Shown: positions 1 to 11,024, counted from the first letter of the stretch. The stretch: 64,000 nucleotides of DNA from Heliopora coerulea (GCA_030142905.1 JASJOG010000012.1:2675501-2739500), one strand, 5' to 3'. Made by a program: numbers and translations. Notes: generated by a model not told the origin, from the sequence alone.

Positions 1-544
1 TTTGAAACCAAGCAAACCAGGTTCAAGTACATTTTAAAAAGGATTAGCAACAAACTGCTTATTTAGACGTCAATAAATGTTTTCCCTCAATTGTTTTAAG
101 TTGAAGTTTAGAGGAACGGTATGGAAAAAAGATATCATAGCTTTTAATAAACCCTAAATGAATCCGCCATTTCACAAAACAAATAAAGCGTAAGAAGCGA
201 TGAAGGAAGCACTAAAAAGTCGAATAATAAATTTTTTGTTAACTTCTTTTGATGGTCCTTGATGGAAAAGTACTTCGGGATTTTTGCACTCGCCTTGCTC
301 CTTCGTCGATACGTTGTAGAAAAACCTCAAGTAAAAAAAGCGTACAAGAAAAAAATTAATTTGGGATACATTTAAGATTAGGCTTTCCCTAATCTATGGT
401 TTCCTTTGTTTTCCCCATTAAAATCACCATTGTGAAATACTCTCATCGAGAATACCAATCAGTATTTCACGCCAAATTACATGAAATCGTTTGTCTGAGT
501 CCTTAATTCCGTTTCTCGACTTTTATAATTAAATATTATTTCAG

Positions 545-938
545 AAGTATCCATTCAGGAGGGAAAATCAACGACGGAAAATGGCACCCGATTTGTTTTA
601 CGTGGTCAAGTCAATATGGACGGTACAAATTTTTCAAAGATGGAAAGATTGTAGACTATGGTGATGGTTTTAAGAGTGGGAAAACAATAAGAAGAGGAGG
701 GACCTGGGTCCTTGGACAGGACCAAGACGTCCAAAGAGGATCCTTTGATGTCGATCAAATGGTTCAAGGAGAAATGACCGACGTTAACATCTGGAATAAA
801 GTTCTCACAGAAAGAGAAATGTTGGAAATTTCAGACAATTGTCTATCCAAGCACGAAGGAAACGTTAAATCTTGGAATAATTTTATAGTTGGAGTGAGAG
901 AAGACGTAGAAATTTTGCAGAAGCCAACATGTGCGTAG
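545..938 (+). CDS. terminal exon of an upstream pentraxin gene (partial)
   Basis: This is the second half of a pentraxin domain followed by a stop. The exon follows a TTTCAG acceptor in phase 2 and ends in TAG. Visible landmarks are the core WHPICFTWSS, the calcium-site stretch LGQDQD, and GEMTDVNIWNKVL near the end of the fold. In C-reactive protein the QD and nearby acidic and Gln residues bind Ca2+; here they are kept with Asp for Glu. The signature His before I-C is Pro. The exon matches the last exon of the PAN-pentraxin gene (41,534-41,927) at the duplication offset, so the missing 5' part upstream is probably a type A gene. The product is inferred to be a secreted Ca2+-dependent recognition protein. 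Confidence 0.75.
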
Positions 939-964
939 ATTAGTAGAAATGTATGGAAGTCATT

Positions 965-970
965 AATAAA
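965..970 (+). promoter_or_regulatory. poly(A) signal
   Basis: AATAAA 27 bases after the stop of the pentraxin exon. It is conserved in position after the other two terminal exons. Confidence 0.5.
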
Positions 971-1834
971 GGCGTAACAATTATAGGCATAAACACATCG
1001 TGCAAAACATAAGCATTAGAGATAATTTATGAGACTTTCGGGTGATTTTCTTGTATTTAGTGGCGGAATGAGAGAGGTGTGAGGGACGACCATTCACATC
1101 TTCTGCTGGTGTGAACAGCTATAAATCGGGGAACTGTCACTTAGGCCTTCGTCGGAAAATCTGATCTTTGTGGAAAATAACAAAAATATTTGATCAAAAG
1201 ATGGGTTATGTGATATTTTTAGCAGGTAACATATGAACAAAGTTGATATTTGTTTCATTGTGTTGTTATAAGGAAGTCGAAAAGACTAGGCATAGAAAGT
1301 AAGTCATGAAATCTGAGGTTGCAATTCGAGATTAAATCAGTCGCTTAAAACATATAAACATACCTGCTCATATGGACTCGCGTGAGTGCAATTTGTCTCA
1401 AATACGAATAGTTTGCCACACTCTTCAAAAATAGTCTAGAGCACAGTAAATGAATTCCCTTGATTTTCTAGCCTTTGTATATCAAACTTCCTCAATTTTT
1501 TAGTGAAAAGCGAAATATGTAGAATTTGCACAAACATAAGGAGTCGTGCTTTTCACGTAAACGTATCCAGATGAAATCAATCAAAGTAGTAAATGGTTGC
1601 TGGACTGAAAAATTTCTTGGCTGGGGTAATATCGGTCCACATTCTGTATTAATGAAGAAACTGTTGCTGTTAAGAGATTTTGTAAGTGAAACACAAGGCC
1701 GTAGTCACATTTGTGAAGGAGAGGAGGCAAAAATTGATGTTTGTTGACCACACACAGGAAACATGTGGTAAAATAGTCCAAGACATGCCCAGTTGCCGAA
1801 TTCCTTGATTCAACCTCTTCCTCCGCTTCACACA
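971..1834. other. intergenic, no gene seen
   Basis: Non-coding sequence between the type A terminal exon and the repeats that start at 1,835. It is nearly identical to 41,960-42,823. Short reading frames here (for example 1,526-1,747) are open in both copies only because the copies are almost identical; nothing suggests coding. Confidence 0.5.
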
Positions 1835-2023
1835 ATGTAAACAGGGATTACCGGTAGTGTTTCCTAATTCCGTCTTGATGATGTCATCACACCTCCTGCA
1901 TATGGACTCTGGCATGTTGTTGTAATATCATTCTGTCTGAGGATGGCTTTGAAATAAAGTCGAAATATCACAGTTTCAACAATAGTTTTATCTTGTTTAA
2001 TGTTTGAGAAACATGAGAGCTTG
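1835..2023 (+). repeat. 189-bp direct repeat, left
   Basis: Begins ATGTAAACAGGGATTACCGG and ends GAGAGCTTG. It recurs at 2,333-2,521 with few changes, so the two copies bracket a 309-bp Penelope-type 3' end. It contains AATAAAGTCGAAATAT, a string seen near other Penelope 3' ends in the window (for example about 6,934). Confidence 0.75.
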
Positions 2024-2332
2024 TCACCTTTTGTGATTGGTTGGGCGCTAATTAATTATTCATTCTCGCATGTAAATAGACTTATATATAGACACTGATA
2101 ACCTTGTAATATTACATTCTGAAGATGTTGAACGTTGCAACGAAACGTTAGAATCCAAGTTATTTTCAAAATGTTTTAACTTGTCTTGCCTTGTTGCGAT
2201 CATGGTTCTTCGCCTTAAAATTTTGAGCTGGGCTCTCATTTTTATCCCGATACTTGTATTGTTTACGCTCTACCGCTTTTTTTATGGTGGTGCGAATTTC
2301 TAATTAGCATCATAGCGTTTCAACATCTCAGC
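2024..2332 (+). mobile_element. Penelope-like 3' end (solo)
   Basis: The block holds CTGAAGATG, an imperfect stem, then GAAACGTTAG (2,116-2,152), and a GAGCTGGGCTCT motif further on. The same series ends the GIY-YIG-encoding Penelope copies at 38-40 kb. No coding remains. It lies between two 189-bp direct repeats, which resembles the pseudo-LTR layouts known for this class. Confidence 0.6.
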
Positions 2333-2521
2333 ATGTAAACAGCGATTACCGGTAGTGTTTCCTAATTCCGTCTTGATGATGTCATCACACCTCCTGCATA
2401 TAGACTCTGGCATGTTATTGTAATATCATTCTGTCTGAAGATGACTTTGAAATAAAGTCGAAATATCACAGTTTCAACAATAGTTTTATCTTGTTTAATG
2501 CTTGAGAAACATGAGAGCTTG
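2333..2521 (+). repeat. 189-bp direct repeat, right
   Basis: Partner of 1,835-2,023, same length and orientation. It runs directly into the inverted-repeat element with a tRNA-like core at 2,522-2,860. Confidence 0.75.
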
Positions 2522-2865
2522 GATATATTAAGGTAGATGAACGATCTTCAAGCTCGATACACAGAAAATGATTTCTGAGCCCAAGACGGGAATCGAACCC
2601 TCAACCCTCTGATGACCGGTAAGACGCTCTAACCATTGAGCTGCCAAGACTCACATGGTGAGTTAGGATGCAAGTTTGATATATATGTGCAAATTAAGCG
2701 GAAGTCACCACATATTAATAATGATTGACGCAGTTTAATGTTTGAGAAACATGAAAGCTTGGATATATTAAGGTAGATGAGGATTGCGGGTTCGATCCCC
2801 GTCTGGGGCTCAGAAATAATTTTCGGAGTATCGAACTTGAACATCGTTCATCTACCTTAATATAG
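2522..2865. mobile_element. inverted-repeat element with tRNA-like core
   Basis: The left arm has AAGGTAGATGAACGATCTTC and the right arm its inverse, GATCGTTCATCTACCTT with one change, about 300 bp apart. A tRNA-like sequence lies inside on the minus strand (2,577-2,652), and a second T-arm-only fragment is at about 2,785-2,812. A relative with the same arms but a different core sits at 28,205-28,437. This suggests a non-autonomous mobile repeat derived from a tRNA. Confidence 0.55.
2577..2652 (-). tRNA. tRNA-like sequence (probable pseudogene/SINE head)
   Basis: On the minus strand there is an A-box-like AGCTCAATGGTTAGAGC, a perfect T-arm around GGGTTCGATTCCC and closing acceptor bases. The anticodon loop reads CCGGTCA, so U33 is replaced by C. 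More likely a tRNA-derived repeat than a working tRNA gene. Confidence 0.4.
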
Positions 2866-3159
2866 AACTTGGATCGAAGGACCATGTTGTTATTGACTGT
2901 GTTCTGTTTAACGGTTATTTCGAAATTTCAGAAAATTTTAACATATAAAATCGAAGGAAATGTTCATAACCTTAATTAGTATCCAGAATTCGATATACAG
3001 CATACTAATCAGAAGCCAGTTTCTTTTGCGCTTTCTTTATGAATTATTAATGAGTATTTTAGATTAAAATACACAAAAACAGCTTTGAAAATCGAGAGCG
3101 CACATCGCCAACTAAGACGCGTTTTCAAGAAATTTCTCAAGGTATCTGGGATTTTCTAT

Positions 3160-3409
3160 ATGGCGACGTCTGCACCAGAAGAGGTTGTTTATTGTGATAT
3201 CATTGAAGTCAAAGATTTGCAACGAACTCGAAACTTGGAGTGCCCCACAGACACACCAAGTACTCCTAAAAGAAGCTGCTCAACTTTAAACATCATTCTA
3301 ATTTCAGTAATCGTTGTTCTGAATGTCGCGTGTTGTGTATTTATTGTTCTGTTTATTACGGAGAAAGCAGAAAATAGCAACAAAGTACTGACTGGATCTT
3401 CAAGTTCAG
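3160..3409 (+). CDS. exon 1: cytoplasmic tail with ITIM-like motif plus membrane anchor
   Basis: ATG starts MATSAPEEVVYCDIIEV, with an in-frame upstream reading frame but no better ATG. Residues 9-14 (VVYCDI) fit the ITIM pattern [VIL]-x-Y-x-x-[IVL] and also the YxxPhi sorting pattern. Residues about 43-67 are a strongly hydrophobic span, with KR before it and EKAE after it, which predicts N-inside, C-outside (type II). A Ser-rich stretch follows, then CAG|GTAAGA at phase 1. There is no signal peptide. The protein from the second copy (44,149-44,398) is identical over this exon. The recognition half must come from downstream exons; the EGF exons are also phase 1. Confidence 0.75.
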
Positions 3410-3564
3410 GTAAGAACTCAGCCTCTGATTTCTGCGTTGAATCAGCATGAAATGAGTCTGGGCCACTAATGCGGTCCCACCACATTTTCATCATTTGTAT
3501 ATATGTCCTTTGTCGAAAAAAAACTTCGTGAAGGTTTTTTTTCTCCCTGGTATACCTGGTGTAG

Positions 3565-3825
3565 ATAGACAAATTAGACTTAGTCAATGTTGCCGAAGCT
3601 ACATATTTTGTCACAGATATTGCTGACATTTCTTTTGAATACAAGACAGTTGATGTTTTGGGCTTCCTAGAAGCTATTAATTACGAAAAAAAGATTAATA
3701 AAAACACCGAGAAGACAAGCGCTGTCGGTTTAGTAACCGAGTTGAAGAAACACAACGAGGAACTGAGATGCGAGAACAATCAAAATTCCAATCAAGCAAA
3801 ATTCAGACAATCTCGCTCGACTTAA
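3565..3825 (+). CDS. conserved open segment, possible alternative last exon
   Basis: An 86-codon reading frame runs from a possible acceptor (GGTGTAG|ATAGAC) to TAA, ending RQSRST. It is hydrophilic, Lys/Glu/Asn-rich in its second half, and could form a short coiled coil. The second copy (44,554-44,814) stays open at the same length, yet about a dozen residues differ, most of them from substitutions that change the amino acid, while the neighbouring exon 1 is unchanged. I recognise no family. It could be a terminal exon of a short membrane isoform, or a decayed exon that is open by chance; the phase 0 start does not fit the phase 1 donor of exon 1. Confidence 0.25.
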   Translation: MDKLDLVNVAEATYFVTDIADISFEYKTVDVLGFLEAINYEKKINKNTEKTSAVGLVTELKKHNEELRCENNQNSNQAKFRQSRST

Positions 3826-3863
3826 TACGCACGCTGTCAAGCTGTTCTCTCAGAAAAATTTCT

Positions 3864-3938
3864 GAGCCCCTGACGGGAATCGAACCTGTAACCTTCTGAT
3901 CACCGGTGAGACGCTGTAACATTGAGCTACAAAGACTC
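3864..3938 (-). tRNA. tRNA-like monomer (inverted)
   Basis: Inverted member of the array. A base is missing in the D-arm region compared with its partners (CTGTAACATTGAG), so the D-stem is spoiled; probably a pseudogene. Confidence 0.3.
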
Positions 3939-4109
3939 AGATGGTGGGCGAAGGTTAAATTTGTGTACTGGTTCGTATAGATGATACACGTATGTACTGC
4001 CAGTCTGCAAGTCTCGATATGACGTCTATTATTTTTGTGTTAATCAATGATGTGTTTGTGGTAGCTTGGAAATTATCTTCTTAATACACACGCTTAATAT
4101 TCACCATCT

Positions 4110-4185
4110 GAGTCTTTGTAGCTCAATGGTTAGAGCGTCTTACCGGCGATCAGAAGGTTACGGGTTCGATTCTCGTCAGGGACTC
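4110..4185 (+). tRNA. tRNA-like monomer
   Basis: A cloverleaf can be drawn: acceptor GTCTTTG/CAGGGAC with wobbles, D-stem GCTC/GAGC, T-arm with TTCGATT. The anticodon arm has a mismatch and its loop CCGGCGA lacks U33; the nominal anticodon is GGC. Probably tRNA-derived rather than functional. Confidence 0.35.
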
Positions 4186-4369
4186 AAAAGTTTTTCTGAG
4201 AGTACAGCTTTAGAGCGTGCCTATTAAGAAGATAATTACCAAGCTACTGCAAACACATCATTGATTAACACAAAAATAATAGACGACATATCCAGACTTG
4301 CAGATTGGCAGTACATATGTGTACCATCTATACGAACCAGTACACAAATTTAACCTTTGCCCACCATTT

Positions 4370-4445
4370 GAGTCTTTGTAGCTCAATGGTTAGAGCGTCT
4401 CACCGGCGATCAGAAGGTTAAGGGTTTGATTCCCGTCAGGGACTC
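4370..4445 (+). tRNA. tRNA-like monomer
   Basis: Same fold as the monomer at 4,110. The T-loop here reads TTTGATT and the T-stem has AAGGG, so it is weaker. Confidence 0.3.
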
Positions 4446-4632
4446 AGAAAGTTTTTTCTGAGAGAACAGCTTGAGAGCGTGCCTATTAAGAAGATAATTA
4501 CCAAGCTACAACAAACACATCATTGATTAACACAAAAATAATAGACGATATATCGAGACTTGCAGACTGGCAGTACATATGTCTATCATCTATACGAACC
4601 AGTACACGAATTTAAACTTTCGCACACCATTT

Positions 4633-4708
4633 GAGTCTTTGTAGCTCAATGGTTAGAGCGTCTCACCGGCGATCAGAAGGTTACGGGTTCTATTCCCGTC
4701 AGGGACTC
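4633..4708 (+). tRNA. tRNA-like monomer
   Basis: Same fold as the monomer at 4,110. The B-box core is altered to GGGTTCTATTCCC. Confidence 0.3.
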
Positions 4709-4893
4709 AGAAAGTTTTCTGAGTGAACAGCTTGAGAGCGTGCCTATTAAGAAGATAATTACCAAGCTACTACAAACACATCATTGATTAACACAAAAAT
4801 AATAGACGACATATCCAGACTTGCAGACTGGCAGTACATATGTGTACCATCTATACGAACCTGTACAGAAATTTAAACTTTCGCTCACCATTT

Positions 4894-4969
4894 GAGTCTT
4901 TGTAGCTCAATGGTTAGAGCGTCTCACCGGCGATCAGAAGGTTAAGGGTTCGATTCCCGTCAGGGACTC
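4894..4969 (+). tRNA. tRNA-like monomer
   Basis: Same fold as the monomer at 4,110, with an intact TTCGATT T-loop but AAGGG in the T-stem. Confidence 0.3.
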
Positions 4970-5757
4970 AGAAAGTTTTTCTGAGAGAACAGCTTGAGAG
5001 CGTGCCCATTAAGAAGATAATTACCAAGCTGCCACAAGCACATCATTAATCTCGCTCTAACTCAAAAGCTATATCGTCTAGCAGGTTATCGAAGACGTTC
5101 GAGATGGATTTTTGATATTTTGGGAAAGAACTCCGGTAGAGTATTTCCCACGAGCGTTTATACATGAATAAGAAAAAAATTCGCTTGACCTGATGGACTT
5201 TATGCGCACTTAAAATTTTCTACTAAGTAATAAAAGACGCACGAGATCACGCAATTGATTTTTTAATTGACAGTTTGAGTACACAACTTTTTTACAACCA
5301 GGCGGTGATAATATGCTCCACAAACCACCTCTTAAATGATTATATAAAAAAAACTTCGATCTTTTATGTCTTGGATCGGTTTCCCCTACCACATTCGTAA
5401 TTCTATTTTAAGGCACTTACGACAAAAACAATCGAATAAAATCTCTCATGCGAACGAAGATCGAGATGAAGATGAGCTTCCCAAGGTTTGGATTAGGATT
5501 ACTTATCTTGGTAGAAGGGGTGATTGTCTAATAAACTCCGGTTTAAATAAACTTAAGAGATGTCTTTCTAAGCCTGTTAAATTTATTATTATTCATAAAA
5601 CGAAAAAATTTCCTATTTTACTTTGAGCAAAGATCCTATTACGGATATTTCCCGCAAGAACGTTGTCTACGAAATTACTTGCCATGGTTGCAACTCGAAT
5701 TATATTGGCAAAACTGAATGAAACATTCACACAAGTCTCATTGAACACGGCACATAG

Positions 5758-6479
5758 ACCCTGTTTACATGAAGAAGTTTGAGAGCAGAATCGGATCGAA
5801 AGCGACCAGTCAAGTCAATCCAGGCGGATGTTTACATGGAGATTTCAATCTTCTTGGCATCAGTGCCTTCTTTTGATTTTCGAACTTTCAATTTCACATT
5901 TGGGCGCCAAAAAATGAGAGGGATGACGCTTTCCGTGTTATTTGCTCTTTCAATTTCACTGATGCTGCAAATGCAATTACTGGCAATACAATATTTGATG
6001 CTGAAAGCGACAAACAGGAGGAAAAAATTGCATTGCATGTTGGCACTATCACGCAAGCGCCTCTACGAAATAAAACCGTCGAGAAGATGTTTACGTAGAA
6101 AGCGACGATGGGAAGTGAAGCCTGGGCGAACTGAAACGAAGTTTTCGGCGACATCTCTGCTAAATCCAGCTTTCAGATTTTTGTATTTCGTTGCAACTCT
6201 TTTGTAACCTTCCTTTATAAGTTGCTGTTCCTCGTTTCGGTAGGCCTGATACTTTTTATATTCATCTTTTTCCGGAGGAGTTAAACGAATTGATTTGAAA
6301 TTGTCGAATACAATTGCAAGCTCTTTCCTTGTGTACTCGAAGAGAGTAACTTTATCAGAGTCCCATTCCTTATTTTCGCCTTCTTTTTGCGTTTTGTATC
6401 GTTTATATGTAAACAGGAATAGGAGGAGTTACGGGGCAGACGTGACTTGAGCTCTCAATCCGCTTCGTGTAAACAGGGC
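5758..6479. mobile_element. 722-bp DNA transposon insertion
   Basis: The ends are inverted: CCCTGTTTACATGAA at the left and TTCGTGTAAACAGGG at the right. CATAG flanks both sides, and copy 2 has the uninterrupted site (about 48,438), so this is an insertion with a 5-6 bp target duplication. The superfamily is not clear to me. Confidence 0.7.
6063..6401 (-). pseudogene. open segment inside the 5.8-6.5 kb transposon
   Basis: The minus strand is open for about 112 codons without an ATG at its head. The peptide is charged and helix-rich (for example EYTRKELAIVFDNF and RNEEQQLIKEGYKRV) and ends LLDGFIS. It may be the internal piece of a transposon protein, perhaps a DNA-binding domain; I do not recognise the family. 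The rest of the protein is missing. Confidence 0.3.
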
Positions 6480-7151
6480 CATAGAAGCATTTCAGTGCAG
6501 TCCCTGCCCATTTCTATAGTTGTCAAGGCATTCAACATCTCTTCAAACTAAATTATTAGTATGATGCCAACAATGACATTTCACACTCCATTGACCTTTC
6601 AGAGCGCATCAAACAGTTAAACTTTAGAAACTTTAAAATACTTCATGCTTGTACTAACAGTTACTTCAACCAGTTGCTTATCTTAGAAGCTCTATATATA
6701 TAAAACTTAAAAATCCAAATTTTAATAATGGTTTAAAAGCCAGCAAAGAACTTTCCTTATTTAATATGTAATCTTTCTAATTGTCAATTTTCATGCTGTC
6801 AACTCCGATACTAACACGTTTCCTGTCAGTTTATTAATATCTATGTGAATAACAAGTGGTGATGTTATCGCGTCCTTCTCAAATAGGTAGTTACCAAGCT
6901 CATGTATTCAGTTATATTTGACAATGACCATGTAATAAAGTCGAAATATTACCTTCTCAATTTTGTCTTGTCTCACTCATATTTTGGGTACCAAGATGCT
7001 TCTTTTCGAAGTTTGTTTTGTACAATACGGTAAATATCACAGTGCAGTGAGAATAGGATCAATCAACATACTCCTAATACACGACGTTTAACTATGTTCC
7101 TACATCCAAAGCAACCGACGTCGTGATTGCAAGGGTAAAGTAAGGCACAAC

Positions 7152-7348
7152 CAGTGGCGTAACGGAGCTACAGGGGGCCCTTAGGATATTTTCGTTGGGG
7201 GGCCCCCGTCACCCCTGTTTTTATAGATTTAGTGTAGACAATTTCAAGACTAATTCTCAATTGTCTTTGCAGATTCATCGGGGGCCCCTCAGAGGTCGGG
7301 GGCCCTTAGGAGTTGCTCTAACCCTAACCATAGTCCGTTACGCCACTG
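7152..7348. mobile_element. hAT-type MITE, 197 bp
   Basis: The termini CAGTGGCGTAACGGA and TCCGTTACGCCACTG are inverted. The 8-bp target duplication GGCACAAC (7,144-7,151 and 7,349-7,356) fits the hAT superfamily. The interior is G/C-run rich. A relative lies in opposite orientation at 46,631-46,817 with a different target site. Confidence 0.85.
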
Positions 7349-7681
7349 GGCACAACTGGTTCGTTAAATCAAACACAGCAAGTCGTCGTGATATACGCTG
7401 TGGCGAATTACGAAAAGGACTGTAGGCTAGCAAACGAAAGAGCGCCTAGTTGATCGCTTTGCAAGAAAATTGAAAACTAGTGCGAACCATTTGTATCCAA
7501 CAAAACACAGCAGTTTGCGCATCTCCAGACAGTGAGTCTACCGCATTGCCAAACCAGGAGGAAAAATTGTGCAAAAAACAGTCACGATAGGTTTATTAAA
7601 AGTATTTCCGGTGTCCGATGAAAGGTTGACTGTCCACGCTCTCCTTGCTACATTTCGACTTGTTATTAGCGAGCCCAAAAG

Positions 7682-7933
7682 ATGGAACCGTTTAATTCTC
7701 CGACAATATTGATTTTTGGTTTACTTGCTGGCAAACAGCTCAAACAGCAGACAGTCAGACTACCTTATTGTCTCCCAACAGGAAAAGATAGTGCAAAAAA
7801 AAAAAAAAATTTAGTTTTAATAAGACTGCTCCCAATATCTATTGTTGAATCTCCACTGACTACCTCAGAGTACAACTTCTCAGACATTTTGAAAGAAAAA
7901 TTTTCGAAAGATACTCCTGACATGTCCGACTGA
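7682..7933 (+). CDS. hypothetical small reading frame, 83 codons
   Basis: Begins MEPFNSPTILIFGLL and ends DTPDMSD. The second copy at 53,553-53,801 stays open at 82 residues with about 11 substitutions; the only length difference is three bases in a poly-A run, which keeps the frame. The N-terminus is mildly hydrophobic. No domain is recognised, and no splice context ties it to the receptor genes. It may be a real small protein or a fragment kept open by chance. Confidence 0.25.
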   Translation: MEPFNSPTILIFGLLAGKQLKQQTVRLPYCLPTGKDSAKKKKNLVLIRLLPISIVESPLTTSEYNFSDILKEKFSKDTPDMSD

Positions 7934-8097
7934 AAGTGCAGATGATCAAACCACCATCAAAAATACACGAATGTTGCAGATAAAATTTCGGACCCGATAG
8001 GTGAAGCGGGAATGCTTTTGCGCAGGAAATGGTTTGATTGACTTGAATGTGATATTTACCATATTGTCCGCAAGGTTTTACTAATTAAACTGAGCGC

Positions 8098-8168
8098 TAC
8101 TATGTCCCTATTATGTCCCTACTATGTTCCAACTATGTCCCTACAATGTCCCTACTATGTCCCTTTCG
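8098..8168 (+). repeat. minisatellite, CTATGTCCCTA unit
   Basis: About six imperfect 11-12-base units of TATGTCCCTAC. The second copy (53,968-53,993) has only two to three units, so the array changed length after duplication. Confidence 0.8.
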
Positions 8169-8169
8169 A

Positions 8170-9030
8170 ACATCAAGTCATTATGGGCCCGAGCGCGGTC
8201 AAAACAACATTAGGGACCTTAAAATCCACGAACTCAACTGAAACGACAACATTCTTCAAAATTTGGGTATTAATTGAAGAAACCACGGTTTATTGACCAC
8301 CGTGCGAAACCCTCCAGTTCTCCTAAAACGACTGTTTGAGATGGATATTTTACCCTAGTGATTGGTCTCAATTTTTAGAAACCAGACACGCTGCAATCGA
8401 GAGAACTTTGAGAGTTTAACTTGATCAACCGGTTTAATCGTTTAAAAAATCATAATACGAGTAGATAATACGAATTCATAATTAAGAAATCAGATAATTA
8501 ACGAACCAAACAAAGAATCGTTCATTATTACATTTCCTAATTATAAATTCAATAGACGATTGAGAGGCTATTTCATAAAAGCGTGTATCGTCTTTTACTA
8601 GGGTTTACAAATATTCGAGAGCAATAAAAAAGCACTCTGCCTACCTCCTCGTCATTTTCGTTGTTCTCTAAGGTTTGTAAAACACTCGGGAACAGAAAAA
8701 ATCACTCGGTCTGCGGCCTCGTGATTTTCATTCTCCTCTCATTCGTTCATTCGTTGGCTACGTAAATTCGCTGCGAGAAGAGGTTCGCCGGTATTGATCG
8801 TCTCGGAGAATGTAAAGAGTTTTAAGGCCGCAAGCAAAGTATTGAAGAAACTGAGTGATGATCATGAGGTAGCAAGTCACTTTGTGAAGAACAGGATCGA
8901 GTGGATGTTTAACCTAGAAAAGGGACCATGAGATGAAACTTTTCATAATAAAAATTTCGTGAAAAGTTTCTGCTAATACATACATCTGAAGATGATTTGG
9001 AAATAAAAAAGGATACTATGGTGGGGCGGT
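8170..9030. other. copy 1-specific stretch, no gene seen
   Basis: No counterpart in copy 2, where the minisatellite leads at 53,994 to a tRNA-like repeat instead. Short frames only; I see no coding signal. It contains palindrome-like AT-rich text around 8,450-8,530. Confidence 0.4.
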
Positions 9031-9039
9031 TTTTTCGAA

Positions 9040-9690
9040 AGAGTGGTCGGAAGTTTGAAAAGGTGTCCAAGAAAGGTACTTGGGAATGCGAGATTAGGGT
9101 ATGATGAACTTCTGACAATTCTGCTGGAAGTTGAAGGCACGCATAATCCCAGACACTTGACGTATGCATATGATGAGGTTAGTATTGAGATTTTAACACC
9201 ATCACATTTAGTATATGGGAGGAGACTTGGGGGTTAACCCGATGAAGTATGCAACGAAGAAGAGGGTGAAATGGAGTACTTGAGAAAGTTTAGGTATTTG
9301 ACAAGAGAAAGGTTGCATTTTTGGAACAGACGGCAAAGGTAATATGTGACGGATATGAGGGAATACCACAGGAATGGTAAGTGCGAAGCTGCAGTGAAAC
9401 TACAGGTGGGAGAAGTAGTTTTGTTGAAGGAAAATAACTTAAAGAGAAATTCCTTGAAAAGGGGTTAAGTGGAAGTGTTAATTATTGGAAACGACCAATA
9501 GATGGGCAAAACTACGAGTAGTGACCAATGGGAAGCCAGTTTATCTGAGGTGACCGGGTGCAGAGGTTGTACAGTCCAGAAGTTGTTGGAAAGCACGAAC
9601 AAATGCCGGTGGTTAACTCGAACGAAGGGAAGAGCGATGGTGTGCAAGCGTCTTGAGGTGTTTGAAGAACACAAACGCGTGTCGCTGTGA
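9040..9690 (+). pseudogene. BEL/Pao integrase C-terminal relic
   Basis: In broken frames the sequence resembles the C-terminal part of BEL/Pao integrase. Readable pieces are LGYDELLTILLEVEGTHNPR and LTPSHLVYGRRLG, then a stop, then RYLTRERLHFWNRRQR and a segment like the basic tail (GEVVLLKENN). Several stops and frame changes show it is dead. It is followed by a purine run and a TGTTGG start of an LTR-like block. It need not belong to the BEL relic at 19-22 kb, which ends in the reverse transcriptase. Confidence 0.6.
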
Positions 9691-9765
9691 CCGATGCTGA
9701 CCGGAAAACAAGAACGTTGTTTGACACTCAGCTTCAGTATAGGCTTCGGTCAACGGGGGAGAGTG

Positions 9766-10030
9766 TGTTGGATAACTTTCTTTGAAGTTATAGTTATTAA
9801 TCTTATTCGTAAGATTAGTCGTAGTGACAATCTGTATACTAACAAGATTTATTGCTTATGAATAGCGTGTTGTATTCAATGTTTCATTGTTCTTGTAATT
9901 AGAGATTAGGGTATAATCATTCTCTGTTGAAGAATTGGAGAGGACGAGAGAGTGAGCTTGTCTGAGGGAGAGAACATCATATAATATGAAAGGGTTGGAA
10001 ATCATATGGTTTTAAAAAAAAGATACAGTC
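9766..10030 (+). mobile_element. probable BEL/Pao 3' LTR (right edge uncertain)
   Basis: The purine tract CGGGGGAGAGTG directly precedes TGTTGGATAACTTTC, as polypurine tracts precede 3' LTRs. The block follows the integrase relic. The matching 5' LTR is not in the window, so the right end is a guess. Confidence 0.4.
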
Positions 10031-10982
10031 CCATCGATTCTGCTCTAAGTAAATTGTGACCAGAGCAGAATTTACGAATGTTCTGCCATAGAAAGCCCAT
10101 CGATGAAAGAGATCAACTCTTCCAACCTTGGTTGACGGTAAGCCAGAGATTTCACGACGAGAAATAAATTTGATGCATTAAGAGACAAAGTGAAACTTGT
10201 AAACTTAAAGCCGTTAAAAAGTGTCTTCATTTTAAAGTGTTGTCGCAGTATTTTTACCCAGGAGTGTAGCTTCATTGAGTTTGGTACTTTGGTTGTCTTT
10301 ATAGTTAATGGGTTCGAGCATGTCTTGTTTGGCCTTATTAGGTTGCAAACTTAAAATTTCAGCATTTTCCTTTCTTCTCTTTCGTTTTTTTTGTTTTTAA
10401 TTCGGCTATCTTTTTACTTGGTTCCCAACTTATAAATAAGAAAAATGGATGCAAAATACGTAATTTCGAATTCAAACAAAGTAATTTCTTCGTCAATGGC
10501 TGCTGTTTTCCCTAAGGTTGTTTTCAATTCCAACAACGTGATTCTCGTTTAATTCCGTAATAAGCTCAAGTTTTATCAAAAATGCCATAAAAGTTTGGGA
10601 AAAGCATTCTCATTTTCGTGATAATGAAGTTAATTTAGCAGCCCTTACCTCATTTCTAACTATATCCAATCCTTTGCATTGTGAATGCTACTTATGACAG
10701 CACTCGTGGTTAGTTTTACCGTAAAGTTTAATATGTAAATAAGAAAATTATTCTACTGAAGTATTTGACTTAATTTATTAAGATGCAGTGGTTAGGTCAA
10801 AAGCTCCTCAGTTCCTCTGACCACCGTGCATTTCCTCTTTAAGCTATCAATTTTATCGCCGTTTACTATTTGAAAACTTCTTAGTTTGTACTTTCTTTTT
10901 CTTTGTTAATATTAATAATACTTTAAAAGAAGTTTGAACAAATTTTTGATTTGAATTGAAGTGAAAGTTCTAGTGTTACGGT

Positions 10983-11024
10983 AATGAAGGTTTCGTTGGA
11001 AGTGGGATAAACTGTACGGATGAG
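10983..11024 (+). pseudogene. EGF exon relic (C-terminal third)
   Basis: Encodes NEGFVGSGINCTDE, the end of an EGF module, with no upstream half and no acceptor. It lies about 150 bp before each intact EGF exon, so an ancestral duplication left a partial copy. Confidence 0.5.

Larger units (their letters stand above)
3864..5045. repeat. tandem array of ~261-bp tRNA-like units
   Basis: One inverted monomer (tRNA-like 3,864-3,938, minus) faces four direct monomers whose tRNA-like parts start at 4,110, 4,370, 4,633 and 4,894, a spacing of 260, 263 and 261 bp. Each unit is the tRNA-like head, a small hairpin (AGAAAGTTTTTCTGAG), a stretch ending in AGCTTGAGAGCGTGCC, and about 150 bp of shared unique sequence. 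Copy 2 has a shorter array at 44,853-45,500. Confidence 0.8.
5305..6992 (+). mobile_element. degraded Penelope-like element (copy 1), interrupted
   Basis: In broken frames the sequence encodes the end of a Penelope-type reverse transcriptase and a GIY-YIG nuclease. The stretch NVVYEITC..C.SNYIGKTE is readable around 5,655-5,720, with a stop just after it. The 3' part continues after a nested insertion (5,758-6,479) to the GGGTACCAAG end near 6,990. Copy 2 holds the same element at 47,585-48,526 plus 53,081-53,460, with a gypsy insertion. Compared with copy 2, the left end here is cut away by a deletion that joins 5,300 to the Penelope body. Confidence 0.7.
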